Assembly: GCA_047630355.1 (NCBI GenBank)
Contig: JBLHXN010000031.1
Location: 1-31,142, forward strand
DNA length: 31,142 nt
Source of the DNA: JANQUM01 sp047630355
GTDB taxonomy: Bacteria > Bacteroidota > Bacteroidia > Cytophagales > Spirosomataceae
Direction: 5' to 3'
Shown here: positions 8,035 to 15,594 of the stretch, in pieces
How positions within the stretch are numbered: the first letter of the stretch is position 1
Layout of the letters: each line of letters begins with the position of its first letter
The notes under the pieces: model-generated
Database searches by the model: none
The model's input: only the letters and a program-made list of their open reading frames with translations
What the model was told of the DNA's origin: nothing
Made by a program: the position numbers and the translations under genes

Positions 8035-8532
8035 TCAAAAAATTTGTCGGTGTAGGTTCATAGCTCTGCAATCTCGGAAACTACTGAACGCCCTATTTGC
8101 TATATGCAGTGTTGCATCCGCAATATATTTTCTTATGGTCGACTTTCCTCCGTCTGCACCAATTATCAAGTCAAATATTTGAAATTCACCTTCGATTTCT
8201 AATCTTGGTTTTAGACTTTCAGGATGAAGTATTTCTTGTATATCAACTCCAAATTTGACCATGGATTTAGGCAAGCCTTCGTATAGATATTGCCATAAAT
8301 CTCCATAAAAATGTTCGTGATTACGGATGGGCTTTTGAATCGTTCCTAATGGTAAAATGGTTTGTAGTAATTGCAAATCAACTGCCCCCAAAGTACCTCC
8401 ACGGTTTTGAAATCCTTCTGAAAAAGCTTCAAAAATAGTTACTTCAAAACCAAGACGATTGAGCACATTGGCTGCACTCAATCCACCTATAGAGCCCCCA
8501 ATTACTGCAATTTTTATGTTTTGAGTGTTCAC
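8035..8532 (-). pseudogene. FAD-dependent monooxygenase/oxidoreductase, truncated after N-terminal half
   Basis: The N-terminus is a clear Rossmann FAD site: IAVIGGSIGGLSAANVL at residues 8-24 (GxGxxG-type glycines), then an acidic strand end (VTIFEAF). The second FAD motif, LIIGADGGKSTIRKYI, comes at about residues 120-135. Family members (PHBH-like flavin monooxygenases) usually run to about 380-400 residues, but this frame ends at 165. The last 28 residues do not look like the family. The underlying DNA at about 8096-8116 (TTTGCTATATGCAGTGTTGC and on) resembles repeat sequence near 11865-11883, so the 3' half seems replaced. It is the last gene of a five-gene operon, 2 bp after the DoxX-like gene. 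Probably non-functional. Confidence 0.7.
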
Positions 8533-8534
8533 TT

Positions 8535-8927
8535 TTAAAGATTGGTGGCGTTATCTAGTTTGTCCCAAGATACTCTTGAAATTATTACCAATACGACAAC
8601 CATAATTGCTGGTACGGATAATTCAAACGGTTCGCCTATCATTTGGTGAGCAATTAAAGCTAATGTTCCGTTGAAAAAGATGCCTGCGTACGTCCATTCT
8701 TTTAACCATTTTGGATTTGCTGATACATTAAATAGGATGGTTAAAAGGGAAATTACCGCCATAAACTTGGTTACGCCTAAAAGAGGGTGTAACCATCTTG
8801 GAAATTGTAACGTGTTATATATATCTGACATTTCTTGAAATTCAAGAAAATAACGAGATCCTCCACCTAAGTACATTAAGGCCAAAAGACCTGTTGTGAT
8901 TCTGAAAATTAGTTTGTTTTTGTTCAT
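8535..8927 (-). CDS. DoxX-like small membrane protein
   Basis: A 130-residue membrane protein with four hydrophobic segments (about 8-25, 45-65, 78-95 and 100-117). It fits the DoxX-like (DoxX_2) family: an early RITTGLLALMYLGGGSRYF helix, then PRWLHPLLGVTKFMA and a terminal helix. The biochemical role is not established; relatives often sit beside oxidoreductases. Its ATG overlaps the stop of the NmrA-like gene by 4 bp (8924-8927), and the truncated flavin gene follows 2 bp after its own stop, so it belongs to the minus-strand operon 11162 to 8035. Confidence 0.7.
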   Translation of the reverse strand: MNKNKLIFRITTGLLALMYLGGGSRYFLEFQEMSDIYNTLQFPRWLHPLLGVTKFMAVISLLTILFNVSANPKWLKEWTYAGIFFNGTLALIAHQMIGEPFELSVPAIMVVVLVIISRVSWDKLDNATNL

Positions 8928-9703
8928 TTTGTTATGTTTAATTTGAAAAGAAATAATATAAAATGCCGACTAAAACTAGAACAGGCACTGAAACAAATAT
9001 AACCTGTATAGCTCGGCAAGTGAAAAGTAGTTTGCGGATAACCCACATATTTGGCTGTTTTAATTGCTTTTTCATCACCTAATAGATGAACATTATAGGT
9101 TGCCATATCCTTAAATGTAATTTTTGGTGGCCAAGGAAGTTTATCTAAACCAATCACCTTGCCCATAGAGAATTCATCAACTAAAAGAGGAGGTCTTGTA
9201 ATAATCCAATCGACATCGTTTGCATTACTTTCTAGGTAGTTTATGGCTGCATCATTATCGATATGTACCCCGTGGTCGCCTCTTAAAGGACCATCAACCT
9301 TTTTAACGACTATGTCTCTTAGGAAATTAAATTTTTCTCCTTTAATTTTAGAAGCACCACCTGTTTGTAACAAGAGTTTATTTATTCCATTTGCTCTCAT
9401 AGCTTCATGGACAGCTTTAATATAAGGAAACAGTACTCCCCCTTTGTAAGTCCTATCTCCTAATGGTCCACCCACTAAACTTATCACGGCATCCATTCCC
9501 TTTATGGCATTTCGAACAGCTTCTGTGTTGGTAATATCTCCTTGTACTATTTCTAAATTAGCATGCTGGATAGATAATTTACTCGGTGTTCTTGCAAATG
9601 CTCTAACTGAATGTCCAGCACCTAACAACAAAGGAAGCATTTCTCTTCCAGTGTTGCCTGTTGCTCCAAAAACCACATATTTTTTTGGTTGATTGTTATT
9701 CAT
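8924..9703 (-). CDS. NmrA-like / atypical SDR NAD(P)-binding protein
   Basis: A 259-residue NAD(P)-binding protein. The N-terminal glycine motif is YVVFGATGNTGREMLPLLL (GATGxxG, about residues 9-27), typical of NmrA-like and other atypical SDRs that act as redox sensors or simple reductases. The strand LEIVQGDITN and the segment MDAVISLVGG also fit. No YxxxK catalytic pair is obvious. The final roughly 38 residues are hydrophobic and serine/phenylalanine-rich (CFSACSSFSRHFILFLF) and do not resemble the family, so the C-terminus could be an added tail or the product of a frameshift. It overlaps the downstream gene by 4 bp and lies 6 bp after the SDR gene. Confidence 0.75.
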   Translation of the reverse strand: MNNNQPKKYVVFGATGNTGREMLPLLLGAGHSVRAFARTPSKLSIQHANLEIVQGDITNTEAVRNAIKGMDAVISLVGGPLGDRTYKGGVLFPYIKAVHEAMRANGINKLLLQTGGASKIKGEKFNFLRDIVVKKVDGPLRGDHGVHIDNDAAINYLESNANDVDWIITRPPLLVDEFSMGKVIGLDKLPWPPKITFKDMATYNVHLLGDEKAIKTAKYVGYPQTTFHLPSYTGYICFSACSSFSRHFILFLFKLNITK

Positions 9704-9709
9704 TTGGAA

Positions 9710-10534
9710 TTAATAATTACTTGGTGCCTTTGTAGGTACTTTAAGTGCTTTCATATAAAATTTTTCAAATCCTTTTTGAGAAAGCACCGTATTCATGAAC
9801 TGCATCAATCTCGTTATAAACCCTACACGATAAATGAATTTTGGGTGTTTAGATTCAATGACTTTTTCTATGGTCTTTGCAACAGTTTTCATGCTACTTG
9901 CCATTTTTAAATCACCTCCACCATGAGAAGCTTCAAATGCTGCAATGCTTGCTTTTTCAAAAAGTGGATGTCTATTTTTTGAGTGTCGAACGGATACATT
10001 TGTCGTTCTACTTGCTACTCCCGCAGGAGAAATCAAGGAAACATTGATTCCCAAAGGCAAAAATTCCCTTCTAATCGCTTCCGAATAGCCATGCATTGCA
10101 AATTTTCCGGCACTATATGCCCCATTGAAAGTCCAACCAAAATCAGAACCAATGGAAGAGATATTGATAATATTCCCAGATTTTTGCTTTAATATTTGCG
10201 GCGTAGCTGCTTTCATCATGTGCAATGCACCAAAGAAATTCACTTCAACCTGATCACGAATTTCTTCCACTGTATATTCTTCATGAGCACCCACTAATTC
10301 GTAGGCAGCATTATTGATAAGAACATCTAATCGACCTTCTCTCTTTACAATTTCTTCCACCGCACTTTTGCACGATTCGTAATTTGTAACTTCAAGTTGC
10401 AATTGATTAATGCTCTTATTGGCTGCACCTCTTGATGAGCCATAAACAATATATCCTTTGGCTCTTAAATATTCAGCGGTAGCTTGTCCGATTCCTCGAC
10501 TCGTTCCTGTTATTAATATTACTTTCTTATTCAT
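9710..10534 (-). CDS. Short-chain dehydrogenase/reductase (classical SDR)
   Basis: Cytosolic NAD(P)-dependent oxidoreductase of 274 residues. The coenzyme motif TGTSRGIG is at 9-16, the NNAA motif at 74-77, and the catalytic set is S127 with Y140 and K144 (YSAGK). A basic residue in the glycine-rich loop (Arg13) and SSRG at 33-36 favour NADP(H). The substrate cannot be inferred. The start overlaps the end of the F420-type oxidoreductase gene by 8 bp, showing tight operon packing. No residue needed for activity is missing. Confidence 0.88.
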   Translation of the reverse strand: MNKKVILITGTSRGIGQATAEYLRAKGYIVYGSSRGAANKSINQLQLEVTNYESCKSAVEEIVKREGRLDVLINNAAYELVGAHEEYTVEEIRDQVEVNFFGALHMMKAATPQILKQKSGNIINISSIGSDFGWTFNGAYSAGKFAMHGYSEAIRREFLPLGINVSLISPAGVASRTTNVSVRHSKNRHPLFEKASIAAFEASHGGGDLKMASSMKTVAKTIEKVIESKHPKFIYRVGFITRLMQFMNTVLSQKGFEKFYMKALKVPTKAPSNY

Positions 10535-11162
10535 TTTTTATTTTTTTTAAAATTGATAACCCTATTTCATTTCCTAAGCCTTCTTCATAGCCAAGTGTAA
10601 TTAAGGTTAGTCCAACCATTTCAAGTAAACGGCTATTGATTAGTCCATTCATTTTTTGTGATTGAAAGCCTAAATTATCCACTAATTTAGCAACTGTATT
10701 TAATGCAGAGGCATCATCCCCTGCGATGAGCATCATGGATTTGACCCCATTAATTTCAGGATGCTCCATAACTTTTGCAAAAGCCGAGTTTAATGCTTTT
10801 ACAACGTTGGATTTACTGGCCCATTTTGCAATTTGCTCACCACCACTGTTATCTCCATAAAGGAGTAATCCGCTTAAACCTGGTTTTAAAGGATTAGTGG
10901 CATCTATCACTATTTTGGCATTAAGAGTGTTACCCATTTCATTGATTGCTTCCTCCGTACTTTGCCAGGGAGTAGCCAAAACAATTACATCTCCCAGCAT
11001 TGCAGCTTGAGATAGCGTTAAAACCTGTGCAAATTTTTCAAGTTCAAAGTGTTTTTCGTCTTGCGGATTTCTTGAACCGTATATTATTTCGTGGTTCGAC
11101 TTTTTCCAATTAGCTCCTAAAGCGGTACCGACATTTCCAGTACCAATTATTGCTATTTTCAT
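10527..11162 (-). CDS. NADPH-dependent F420 reductase-like oxidoreductase (NADP_oxidoreductase, coenzyme F420-dependent family)
   Basis: A 211-residue dinucleotide-binding protein. The N-terminus is a Rossmann motif IAIIGTGNVGTALG (residues 3-16) followed by IIYGSRNP, where Ser-Arg suits NADP(H). The segments VIVLATPWQ and IVIDATNPL are typical of the pfam03807 family named after archaeal F420:NADP reductases. Bacteroidota are not known for F420, so the real partner is probably something else. It is the first gene of the operon and lies 93 bp from the end of the Crp-type regulator gene. A near-consensus -7 element on the minus strand (CACCTTTG) is present in that gap. Confidence 0.8.
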   Translation of the reverse strand: MKIAIIGTGNVGTALGANWKKSNHEIIYGSRNPQDEKHFELEKFAQVLTLSQAAMLGDVIVLATPWQSTEEAINEMGNTLNAKIVIDATNPLKPGLSGLLLYGDNSGGEQIAKWASKSNVVKALNSAFAKVMEHPEINGVKSMMLIAGDDASALNTVAKLVDNLGFQSQKMNGLINSRLLEMVGLTLITLGYEEGLGNEIGLSILKKIKNE

Positions 11163-11255
11163 TTCCCTTTGCTTTAATATTATTTAGTAATGCAAAGGTG
11201 AGGGAATAGTAAACGGGTAAAAATCTACTGGATTAATAAATGAAGTGAAACTAGT

Positions 11256-11840
11256 TTAACTTTTAGTTTGCTTGTTTCTAATACGAGAAAGGTATTGGGT
11301 CGTCATTCCCAAATAAGAAGCGATGGCGAATTGTGGAACACGCTGCAAAAAATCAGGATATTTTTGAGCAAATTGTTCATACCGCTCTTCGGCAGTAAGT
11401 GTTAAACTCGCTATTAATCTGCGTTGTGTAAAGGCTAACCCTCTTTCAGCTGTAGTTCTAAAAAAGGTTTCAAATTGATGGCTATGGGCTTTTAGTATTT
11501 GTTCGTTTTCAAAATCCAATTGTAAGATTATACTGTCTTCCAATGCTTCTACGAACATTGTAGCAGGTTGTTGATAGATAAAACTATTAGGGTCTGAAAT
11601 CCACCAACCATTCATTGCAAGCGAGATAACTTGTTCTTGACCGTTCTTATCGATAACATATGCCTTAAATGTGCCTTGGGCAACAAAAACCCGATACTTT
11701 GCAATAAAGTCAGGTTGTATAATGAATTGTCTTTTTTTTACTTTGCGTTCTGTAAAATGAGAAACAAAAAAGTCAGCCTCTTTTACTGTGAAAGAATGCT
11801 TTTCGATTAATTGACTCTGTAGTGATTGAACTTCTATCAT
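11256..11840 (-). CDS. Crp/Fnr-family transcriptional regulator
   Basis: A 194-residue regulator with an N-terminal cyclic-nucleotide-binding-like beta barrel (about 20-115) and a C-terminal helix-turn-helix (about 160-190) whose recognition segment reads IASYLGMTTQYLSRIR. The linker helix segment SLTLTAEERYEQFAQKYPD is typical of the short Bacteroidota Crp-like regulators. The barrel lacks a recognisable cAMP phosphate-binding cassette, and no Fnr-type cysteine cluster is seen, so the ligand is unknown. It sits directly upstream of the five-gene redox operon in the same orientation and most likely controls it. A decayed member of the same family lies at 17654-17890. Confidence 0.85.
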   Translation of the reverse strand: MIEVQSLQSQLIEKHSFTVKEADFFVSHFTERKVKKRQFIIQPDFIAKYRVFVAQGTFKAYVIDKNGQEQVISLAMNGWWISDPNSFIYQQPATMFVEALEDSIILQLDFENEQILKAHSHQFETFFRTTAERGLAFTQRRLIASLTLTAEERYEQFAQKYPDFLQRVPQFAIASYLGMTTQYLSRIRNKQTKS

Positions 11841-11883
11841 TTATTACTTTTCTGTCGTGTTCGCAAATAGCATACAGCGTGCA

Positions 11884-11907
11884 GGGTTAGTGCAATTGCA
11901 TTAACCC
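11884..11907. repeat. 24-bp near-perfect palindrome at cassette edge
   Basis: GGGTTA-G-TGCAATTGCA-T-TAACCC is self-complementary apart from one symmetric G.T position. Partial outer complementarity (AGCG on the left at 11876-11879, CGCT on the right) gives a bulged hairpin. It lies in the gap upstream of the Crp-type gene, and the sequence running on to 11920 resembles the reverse complement of 7939-7960. The bulged form recalls integron attC sites, but no integrase is in the window. Confidence 0.5.
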
Positions 11908-12034
11908 CGCTTATAGTAGCAAGATAAAATAAGTAAATAAAAAACTCGATAATTAGTCAATTATTCGGTTTTCAGAGGCCAAATTAACTCACAGTAATAA
12001 GTGGTTTAACTTAACTTTAGATTTAGTGCAACAT

Positions 12035-12433
12035 TCACTTCAAAACATCTTCCATGTCGCTCAGTTCGATTTTAATTGCTTCGTTTGAAAGGGAAATTTC
12101 CCAGACGGAGATGAGCAACGCAATGATTAGCACAACCATCGCCGTTCCGAAGAGCCATTGGGCGGCGAGAATAAAATTCAGAAAAATAAGTAAACTCGAA
12201 ACGGCACTGAACAATAGACTGACCACGGCAAGTATTTGCATATTTCGGATCAGCCTTAGCCGGAGCAGTAATTTTTTTACCTGCGGTATTAACCGTGAAT
12301 CGGTGTTGCCCTCTTTTTGATATTTTACGTGCAGGCCGCGTACGAGATTCGCCATGGCAAGATAGCGGTTCGTAAACGCCAAAAGCAGTAGTGAAATGGT
12401 AGAAAAAAGGATAGCGGGCGTTGAGATTTCCAT
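12035..12433 (-). CDS. DUF2721 family membrane protein
   Basis: A 132-residue protein with hydrophobic segments at about 5-25, 68-88 and 93-112 and a cytoplasmic-looking basic loop (KKLLLRLRLIRN). The pattern PAILFSTISLLLLAFTNRY at the start, followed by a polar segment and two adjacent helices, is that of DUF2721. No function is known for the family. It is divergent from rplU with a 121-bp shared upstream region. It is unrelated to the redox module that ends to its left, and its base composition looks like the rest of the chromosome. Confidence 0.75.
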   Translation of the reverse strand: MEISTPAILFSTISLLLLAFTNRYLAMANLVRGLHVKYQKEGNTDSRLIPQVKKLLLRLRLIRNMQILAVVSLLFSAVSSLLIFLNFILAAQWLFGTAMVVLIIALLISVWEISLSNEAIKIELSDMEDVLK

Positions 12434-12484
12434 AAATAACTGTTGTGTTACAAATTACGGGATAATTATTAAGTGAACAGCCCA

Positions 12485-12515
12485 TTGTTAATTAAAGATT
12501 GAAATGCTATCTTTG
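12485..12515 (+). promoter_or_regulatory. Promoter of rplU-rpmA (TTG-N20-TATCTTTG)
   Basis: TTG at 12485-12487 and TATCTTTG at 12508-12515 are separated by 20 bp, matching the Bacteroidota -33/-7 arrangement. The leader to ATG 12555 is about 35 nt. Confidence 0.7.
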
Positions 12516-12554
12516 CAGCCCAATTATAATTTATAACAAATAAAGTTCATTAAC

Positions 12555-12866
12555 ATGTACGCAATCGTAGAAATTGCAGGCCAGCAACTTAAAGTTGAAG
12601 AGGGTCGCTCATTTTATACCAACAGGTTAGAAGGTGATGTGAACGCTGAGCTTGTATTCGATAAGGTTCTCCTTATTGGAAATGATGACGAGATTACCAT
12701 TGGTGCTCCCGTTGTTGAAGGTGCTTCTGTAAAAGCAACCATCAACGAACACTTGAAAGGCGAAAAAGTAATCGTTTTTCACAAAAAACGCCGCAAGGGT
12801 TACGTTAAGAAAAATGGTCACCGTCAGTACTTGACCAAAATCACTATTGGCTCAATCGTGGCTTAA
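12555..12866 (+). CDS. rplU: 50S ribosomal protein L21
   Basis: Structural protein of the large ribosomal subunit that binds 23S rRNA. At 103 residues it has the family length and begins with the expected MYAIVEIAGQQLKVEEG. The family's C-terminal signature appears as KKRRKGYVKKNGHRQYLT at about residues 77-94. It is followed after 33 bp by rpmA, the conserved L21-L27 pair, and preceded by a clear promoter. Confidence 0.98.
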   Translation: MYAIVEIAGQQLKVEEGRSFYTNRLEGDVNAELVFDKVLLIGNDDEITIGAPVVEGASVKATINEHLKGEKVIVFHKKRRKGYVKKNGHRQYLTKITIGSIVA

Positions 12867-12899
12867 ATCATTTGTTGAACTTATTAAATTTAAAAAATC

Positions 12900-13166
12900 A
12901 TGGCACACAAGAAAGGTGTTGGTAGTTCCCGAAACGGAAGAGAATCGGAAAGTAAGCGTCTAGGCGTAAAACTATTCGGTGGTCAGACAGCTATCGCAGG
13001 AAATATAATCGTACGTCAACGTGGCACTCCGCACAATCCGGGTCCTAACGTAGGTCTTGGAAAAGATCATACGCTTTTTGCGTTGAAAGACGGTATTGTA
13101 ACATTTAAAAAAGGACGTGACGGAAAGTCATTCGTTAGTGTAGTTACTGAAACTGCTACGGCGTAA
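12900..13166 (+). CDS. rpmA: 50S ribosomal protein L27
   Basis: Ribosomal protein whose N-terminus reaches the peptidyl-transferase centre. At 88 residues it begins directly with MAHKKG, so it lacks the cleavable N-terminal extension found in Firmicutes that needs the Prp protease. GTPHNPGPNVGLGKDHTLFA at about 43-62 is the family core. It ends 21 bp before a strong hairpin terminator. Confidence 0.98.
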   Translation: MAHKKGVGSSRNGRESESKRLGVKLFGGQTAIAGNIIVRQRGTPHNPGPNVGLGKDHTLFALKDGIVTFKKGRDGKSFVSVVTETATA

Positions 13167-13187
13167 TTTATCCTTTTAGACATTTTG

Positions 13188-13227
13188 AAATTCCTCGTTC
13201 TTAATAAGAACGGGGAATTTTCGTTTT
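13188..13227. terminator. Intrinsic terminator of rplU-rpmA, between convergent genes
   Basis: A 15-bp stem (13188-13202 with 13206-13220, one G.T pair, 3-base loop) is followed by TCGTTTT. The convergent hydrolase gene ends at 13226, so the hairpin may serve both strands. Confidence 0.85.
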
Positions 13228-14257
13228 AAAGCGAGTCAACAAATGTGATAATTTCGTTCGCAAATAAGTTAGGTTCAGAATCCATGGGTGAATGCCCGCT
13301 GCGTTCAAATAGGACGAACTTTTTCTTACCGGAACTTACACTTTCAAAAGCAGTTTCGCCGAGTTTTGGCGGTACAACAAAGTCGTATTTACTGTAAAGA
13401 AAAAGGCAGGGCTTCGTGATATTCTTTAGTTGAGGCGTGAGAGCGGTTGTTTCAATTTCGTCGTTTAATAATCCGTTTGTGGCATTTCCGGTTAAAAGAC
13501 TTGTTAACCAATTCGTTGGTCCGAAGAGAAATGCTTTCAAATCAATTCCTTCCGTAGAGGTGTTTATTTCATCATCTGAACGAAGGTATTCTTCTACTTC
13601 AAAACCCTTCTCGTTTATTTCGCCACTTTGCTGATCGGTTATACTGTTTTCGTTGATTTTGTTCGACCAAGACAAAATTTCCGTCCATTCATCTACTGAA
13701 TTCCCTTTTAGTATTTGTTCGGCGGCTGTTTTCTTAAAAAGTAACACGGAAGACTTGTTTAACAAAGGTAAATCGTGGGCACCGTTTGATTCAATCCAAC
13801 CCGCTACTTCATTTTGGTAGGTTTCATTCACCATAAACGCACTTCCCAGCATGCCGCCCCAGCTGTGCCCAAACAGGACAACTTTACTGTTTTCGCCAAA
13901 CTTGAACTTTAGGGTTTTTACCACGGCAAAAACGTCTGCTGCCAAGCCCTTCACCGTAACGTCAGACGCGGAATATTTTCCTTGTGCCATTCCCTGACCA
14001 CGCTGATCTAAGTAAACCATGGCGTATTTTTCTTCTAATGTTTTCGCGTAAATGCCATTGCTGTATGCGAGTCCGTTACCGCCGGGACCACCGTGCAACA
14101 GTAAGATAAACACATTACTCGCCGCATTTCCTCTGATGTAAGCGGGCATGAGTGCACCGTTGTTTTCGACGTAAATGGTTTGCTCGAAGGAATCAAGTTC
14201 GGTGCTTTCACAACTTGCGAAAAGTACCACGATAAAAAATAGGAATATCTTATTCAT
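13226..14257 (-). CDS. Alpha/beta hydrolase lipoprotein, proline iminopeptidase-like (S33)
   Basis: Predicted envelope hydrolase of 343 residues. The frame extends upstream, but ATG 14257 gives a proper lipoprotein signal (MNKIFLFFIVVLFASC, lipidated C16), so it is chosen. The oxyanion motif HGGPGG is at 55-60, DQRGQG at 84-89, and the nucleophile elbow GHSWGG centres on S132. Later, YSKYDFVVPP holds the likely acid and ERSGHSPMD the catalytic His. HGGPG plus DQRG is the combination of S33 prolyl aminopeptidases and related esterases, so peptidase activity is plausible but not shown. It follows the outer-membrane-type gene by 10 bp and is probably co-transcribed with it. Confidence 0.85.
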   Translation of the reverse strand: MNKIFLFFIVVLFASCESTELDSFEQTIYVENNGALMPAYIRGNAASNVFILLLHGGPGGNGLAYSNGIYAKTLEEKYAMVYLDQRGQGMAQGKYSASDVTVKGLAADVFAVVKTLKFKFGENSKVVLFGHSWGGMLGSAFMVNETYQNEVAGWIESNGAHDLPLLNKSSVLLFKKTAAEQILKGNSVDEWTEILSWSNKINENSITDQQSGEINEKGFEVEEYLRSDDEINTSTEGIDLKAFLFGPTNWLTSLLTGNATNGLLNDEIETTALTPQLKNITKPCLFLYSKYDFVVPPKLGETAFESVSSGKKKFVLFERSGHSPMDSEPNLFANEIITFVDSL

Positions 14258-14267
14258 GAATGATGGA

Positions 14268-14849
14268 TCAAAATGTTCTACCGAATTCAAAAGCGGGTAA
14301 TAAAACCGCCGTGGCGTTATAATTTAGAGGAGCTTGAACGCTGATTGCAGAATACCAGCCCCGGTAGTTTTGCTTTTTCTTAAATCGGCCAATTTCAAAC
14401 CGAAAGGTAGGAGCGGCGTAACTGGTAACCTCAACGCCGGGTTCTGATACGCTTCCGTTTGAAAAACCATAGACGTTTCTGATTATTGAGGAATAAATTC
14501 CCATGCCCGGACCAACGGCGAGGGTTCTTCCTTTTCGGTTAATTCTGCGGTAGAGGAGCGAAGCGTTTGCGAACACGGCAGTATGACTTTTTGGGTCAAC
14601 GTAAAAACCGACTGTCGGGGCGACTACTAAGCGGTTAAATTTGTGCTTAACGACGTTGTGGTTTCGCTTTATTTTAGTCTTCGTTTTACTCTTTTCTACT
14701 AAGGTAAGCTCGTAATTTGCGGTAAGTCCGGGGTTGAACATCAGGTTGCCGTAATACCCTACTTTAAGATAAGACTTGGGTAATTCTGGTCTTTGGGCAA
14801 TACTGATTTGCGAGATAATACAAAGAAACACCACTGAGAAATTGAACAT
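14268..14849 (-). CDS. Hypothetical secreted, probably outer-membrane beta-barrel protein
   Basis: I do not recognise a named family. The frame opens at 14870, but ATG 14849 is preferred because it starts directly with a signal peptide (MFNFSVVFLCIISQISIAQ, cleavage near residue 19). That gives 193 residues. The mature part alternates polar and hydrophobic residues, is rich in glycine and tyrosine, and ends in ...FEFGRTF with a terminal phenylalanine, as in outer-membrane barrels. The S33 hydrolase lipoprotein follows 10 bp downstream, suggesting a two-gene envelope operon. A TAACTTTG element on the minus strand (14890-14897) lies about 40 bp upstream of the start. Confidence 0.6.
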   Translation of the reverse strand: MFNFSVVFLCIISQISIAQRPELPKSYLKVGYYGNLMFNPGLTANYELTLVEKSKTKTKIKRNHNVVKHKFNRLVVAPTVGFYVDPKSHTAVFANASLLYRRINRKGRTLAVGPGMGIYSSIIRNVYGFSNGSVSEPGVEVTSYAAPTFRFEIGRFKKKQNYRGWYSAISVQAPLNYNATAVLLPAFEFGRTF

Positions 14850-14889
14850 AAGTGCGGACATCCAAACCAATTTTAATTTATTGCTGTTT

Positions 14890-14897
14890 CAAAGTTA
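14890..14897 (-). promoter_or_regulatory. Possible -7 element (TAACTTTG) for the minus-strand envelope operon
   Basis: Read on the minus strand, TAACTTTG matches TAnnTTTG and is 40 bp upstream of ATG 14849. No -33 TTTG is seen at the expected distance, so this is tentative. Confidence 0.35.
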
Positions 14898-14923
14898 GTC
14901 AAATACACCGAAATACTACTGAT

Positions 14924-15523
14924 ATGAAGCCGAATAGAGAAGTAATGATATATACTGAATTGAGTCCAAATCCGAACTCAATGAAATTTGTTCTGAATTT
15001 TGAAATTGCTCCCGAAGGTCTATCCTTCGATTACCCCAACCGAGCCGCTGCTACAGAAGAAGGTAAGGGTTCTCCACTTGTGGGAGATATATTTCAATTT
15101 CCTTTTATACAACGCGTTTTTATCACCGCAAATTTTATAACGGTGACGAAAGACGAAGGTACCATGTGGGAAGAAGTATTGGTGGACTTTAAGAAATTCC
15201 TTAAAATCTACTTTGAGGAAGGTCATCCGGTATTTGTCCAAAAAACAATTGATACTAACACGGTTCTCGTAGATTCCCAAGATTCAGAAGTGATTCAAAA
15301 AATCAAAGCGACGTTAGAACAGTACGTTCGTCCGGCGGTTGAATCTGACGGTGGAGCCATAAACTTCGCCTCGTTCGATGAAATCTCTGGTCAGGTGAAA
15401 GTTCACCTTCAAGGGGCTTGCAGCGGCTGTCCGTCGTCAACGGTAACGCTAAAGCAAGGAATTGAGCGGTTGCTTACCTCCATGATTCCAGAAGTTAAAG
15501 AAGTTGTGGCGGAAGGGGTTTGA
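14924..15523 (+). CDS. NifU family Fe-S cluster carrier (Nfu)
   Basis: Fe-S scaffold/carrier protein of 199 residues from ATG 14924 (the frame opens at 14852, but that stretch overlaps the divergent gene and is not conserved-looking). The N-terminal Nfu_N domain (about 10-95) begins with YTELSPNPNSMKFV, and the C-terminal NifU domain (about 120-199) has LEQYVRPAVESDGGAINF and the cluster-binding pair C166/C169 in GACSGCPSST. Both halves are complete. Nfu proteins deliver clusters to apo-enzymes. It is divergent from the outer-membrane protein gene and ends 26 bp before a strong terminator. Confidence 0.92.
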   Translation: MKPNREVMIYTELSPNPNSMKFVLNFEIAPEGLSFDYPNRAAATEEGKGSPLVGDIFQFPFIQRVFITANFITVTKDEGTMWEEVLVDFKKFLKIYFEEGHPVFVQKTIDTNTVLVDSQDSEVIQKIKATLEQYVRPAVESDGGAINFASFDEISGQVKVHLQGACSGCPSSTVTLKQGIERLLTSMIPEVKEVVAEGV

Positions 15524-15549
15524 TTCTCTGGTTGCCATTTATGAATATG

Positions 15550-15583
15550 AGCCGATACGGAAGATTCCGTATCGGCTTTTTCG
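15550..15583. terminator. Intrinsic terminator after nfu
   Basis: A perfect 12-bp stem (15550-15561 with 15566-15577), 4-base loop, followed by TTTTCG. The next gene is convergent and ends at 15595. Confidence 0.9.
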
Positions 15584-15594
15584 TTTCAAATGCT

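Noticed and set aside
14852..14923. Upstream extension of nfu
   Set aside because: It overlaps the start of the divergent gene and does not resemble Nfu; ATG 14924 fits the family.
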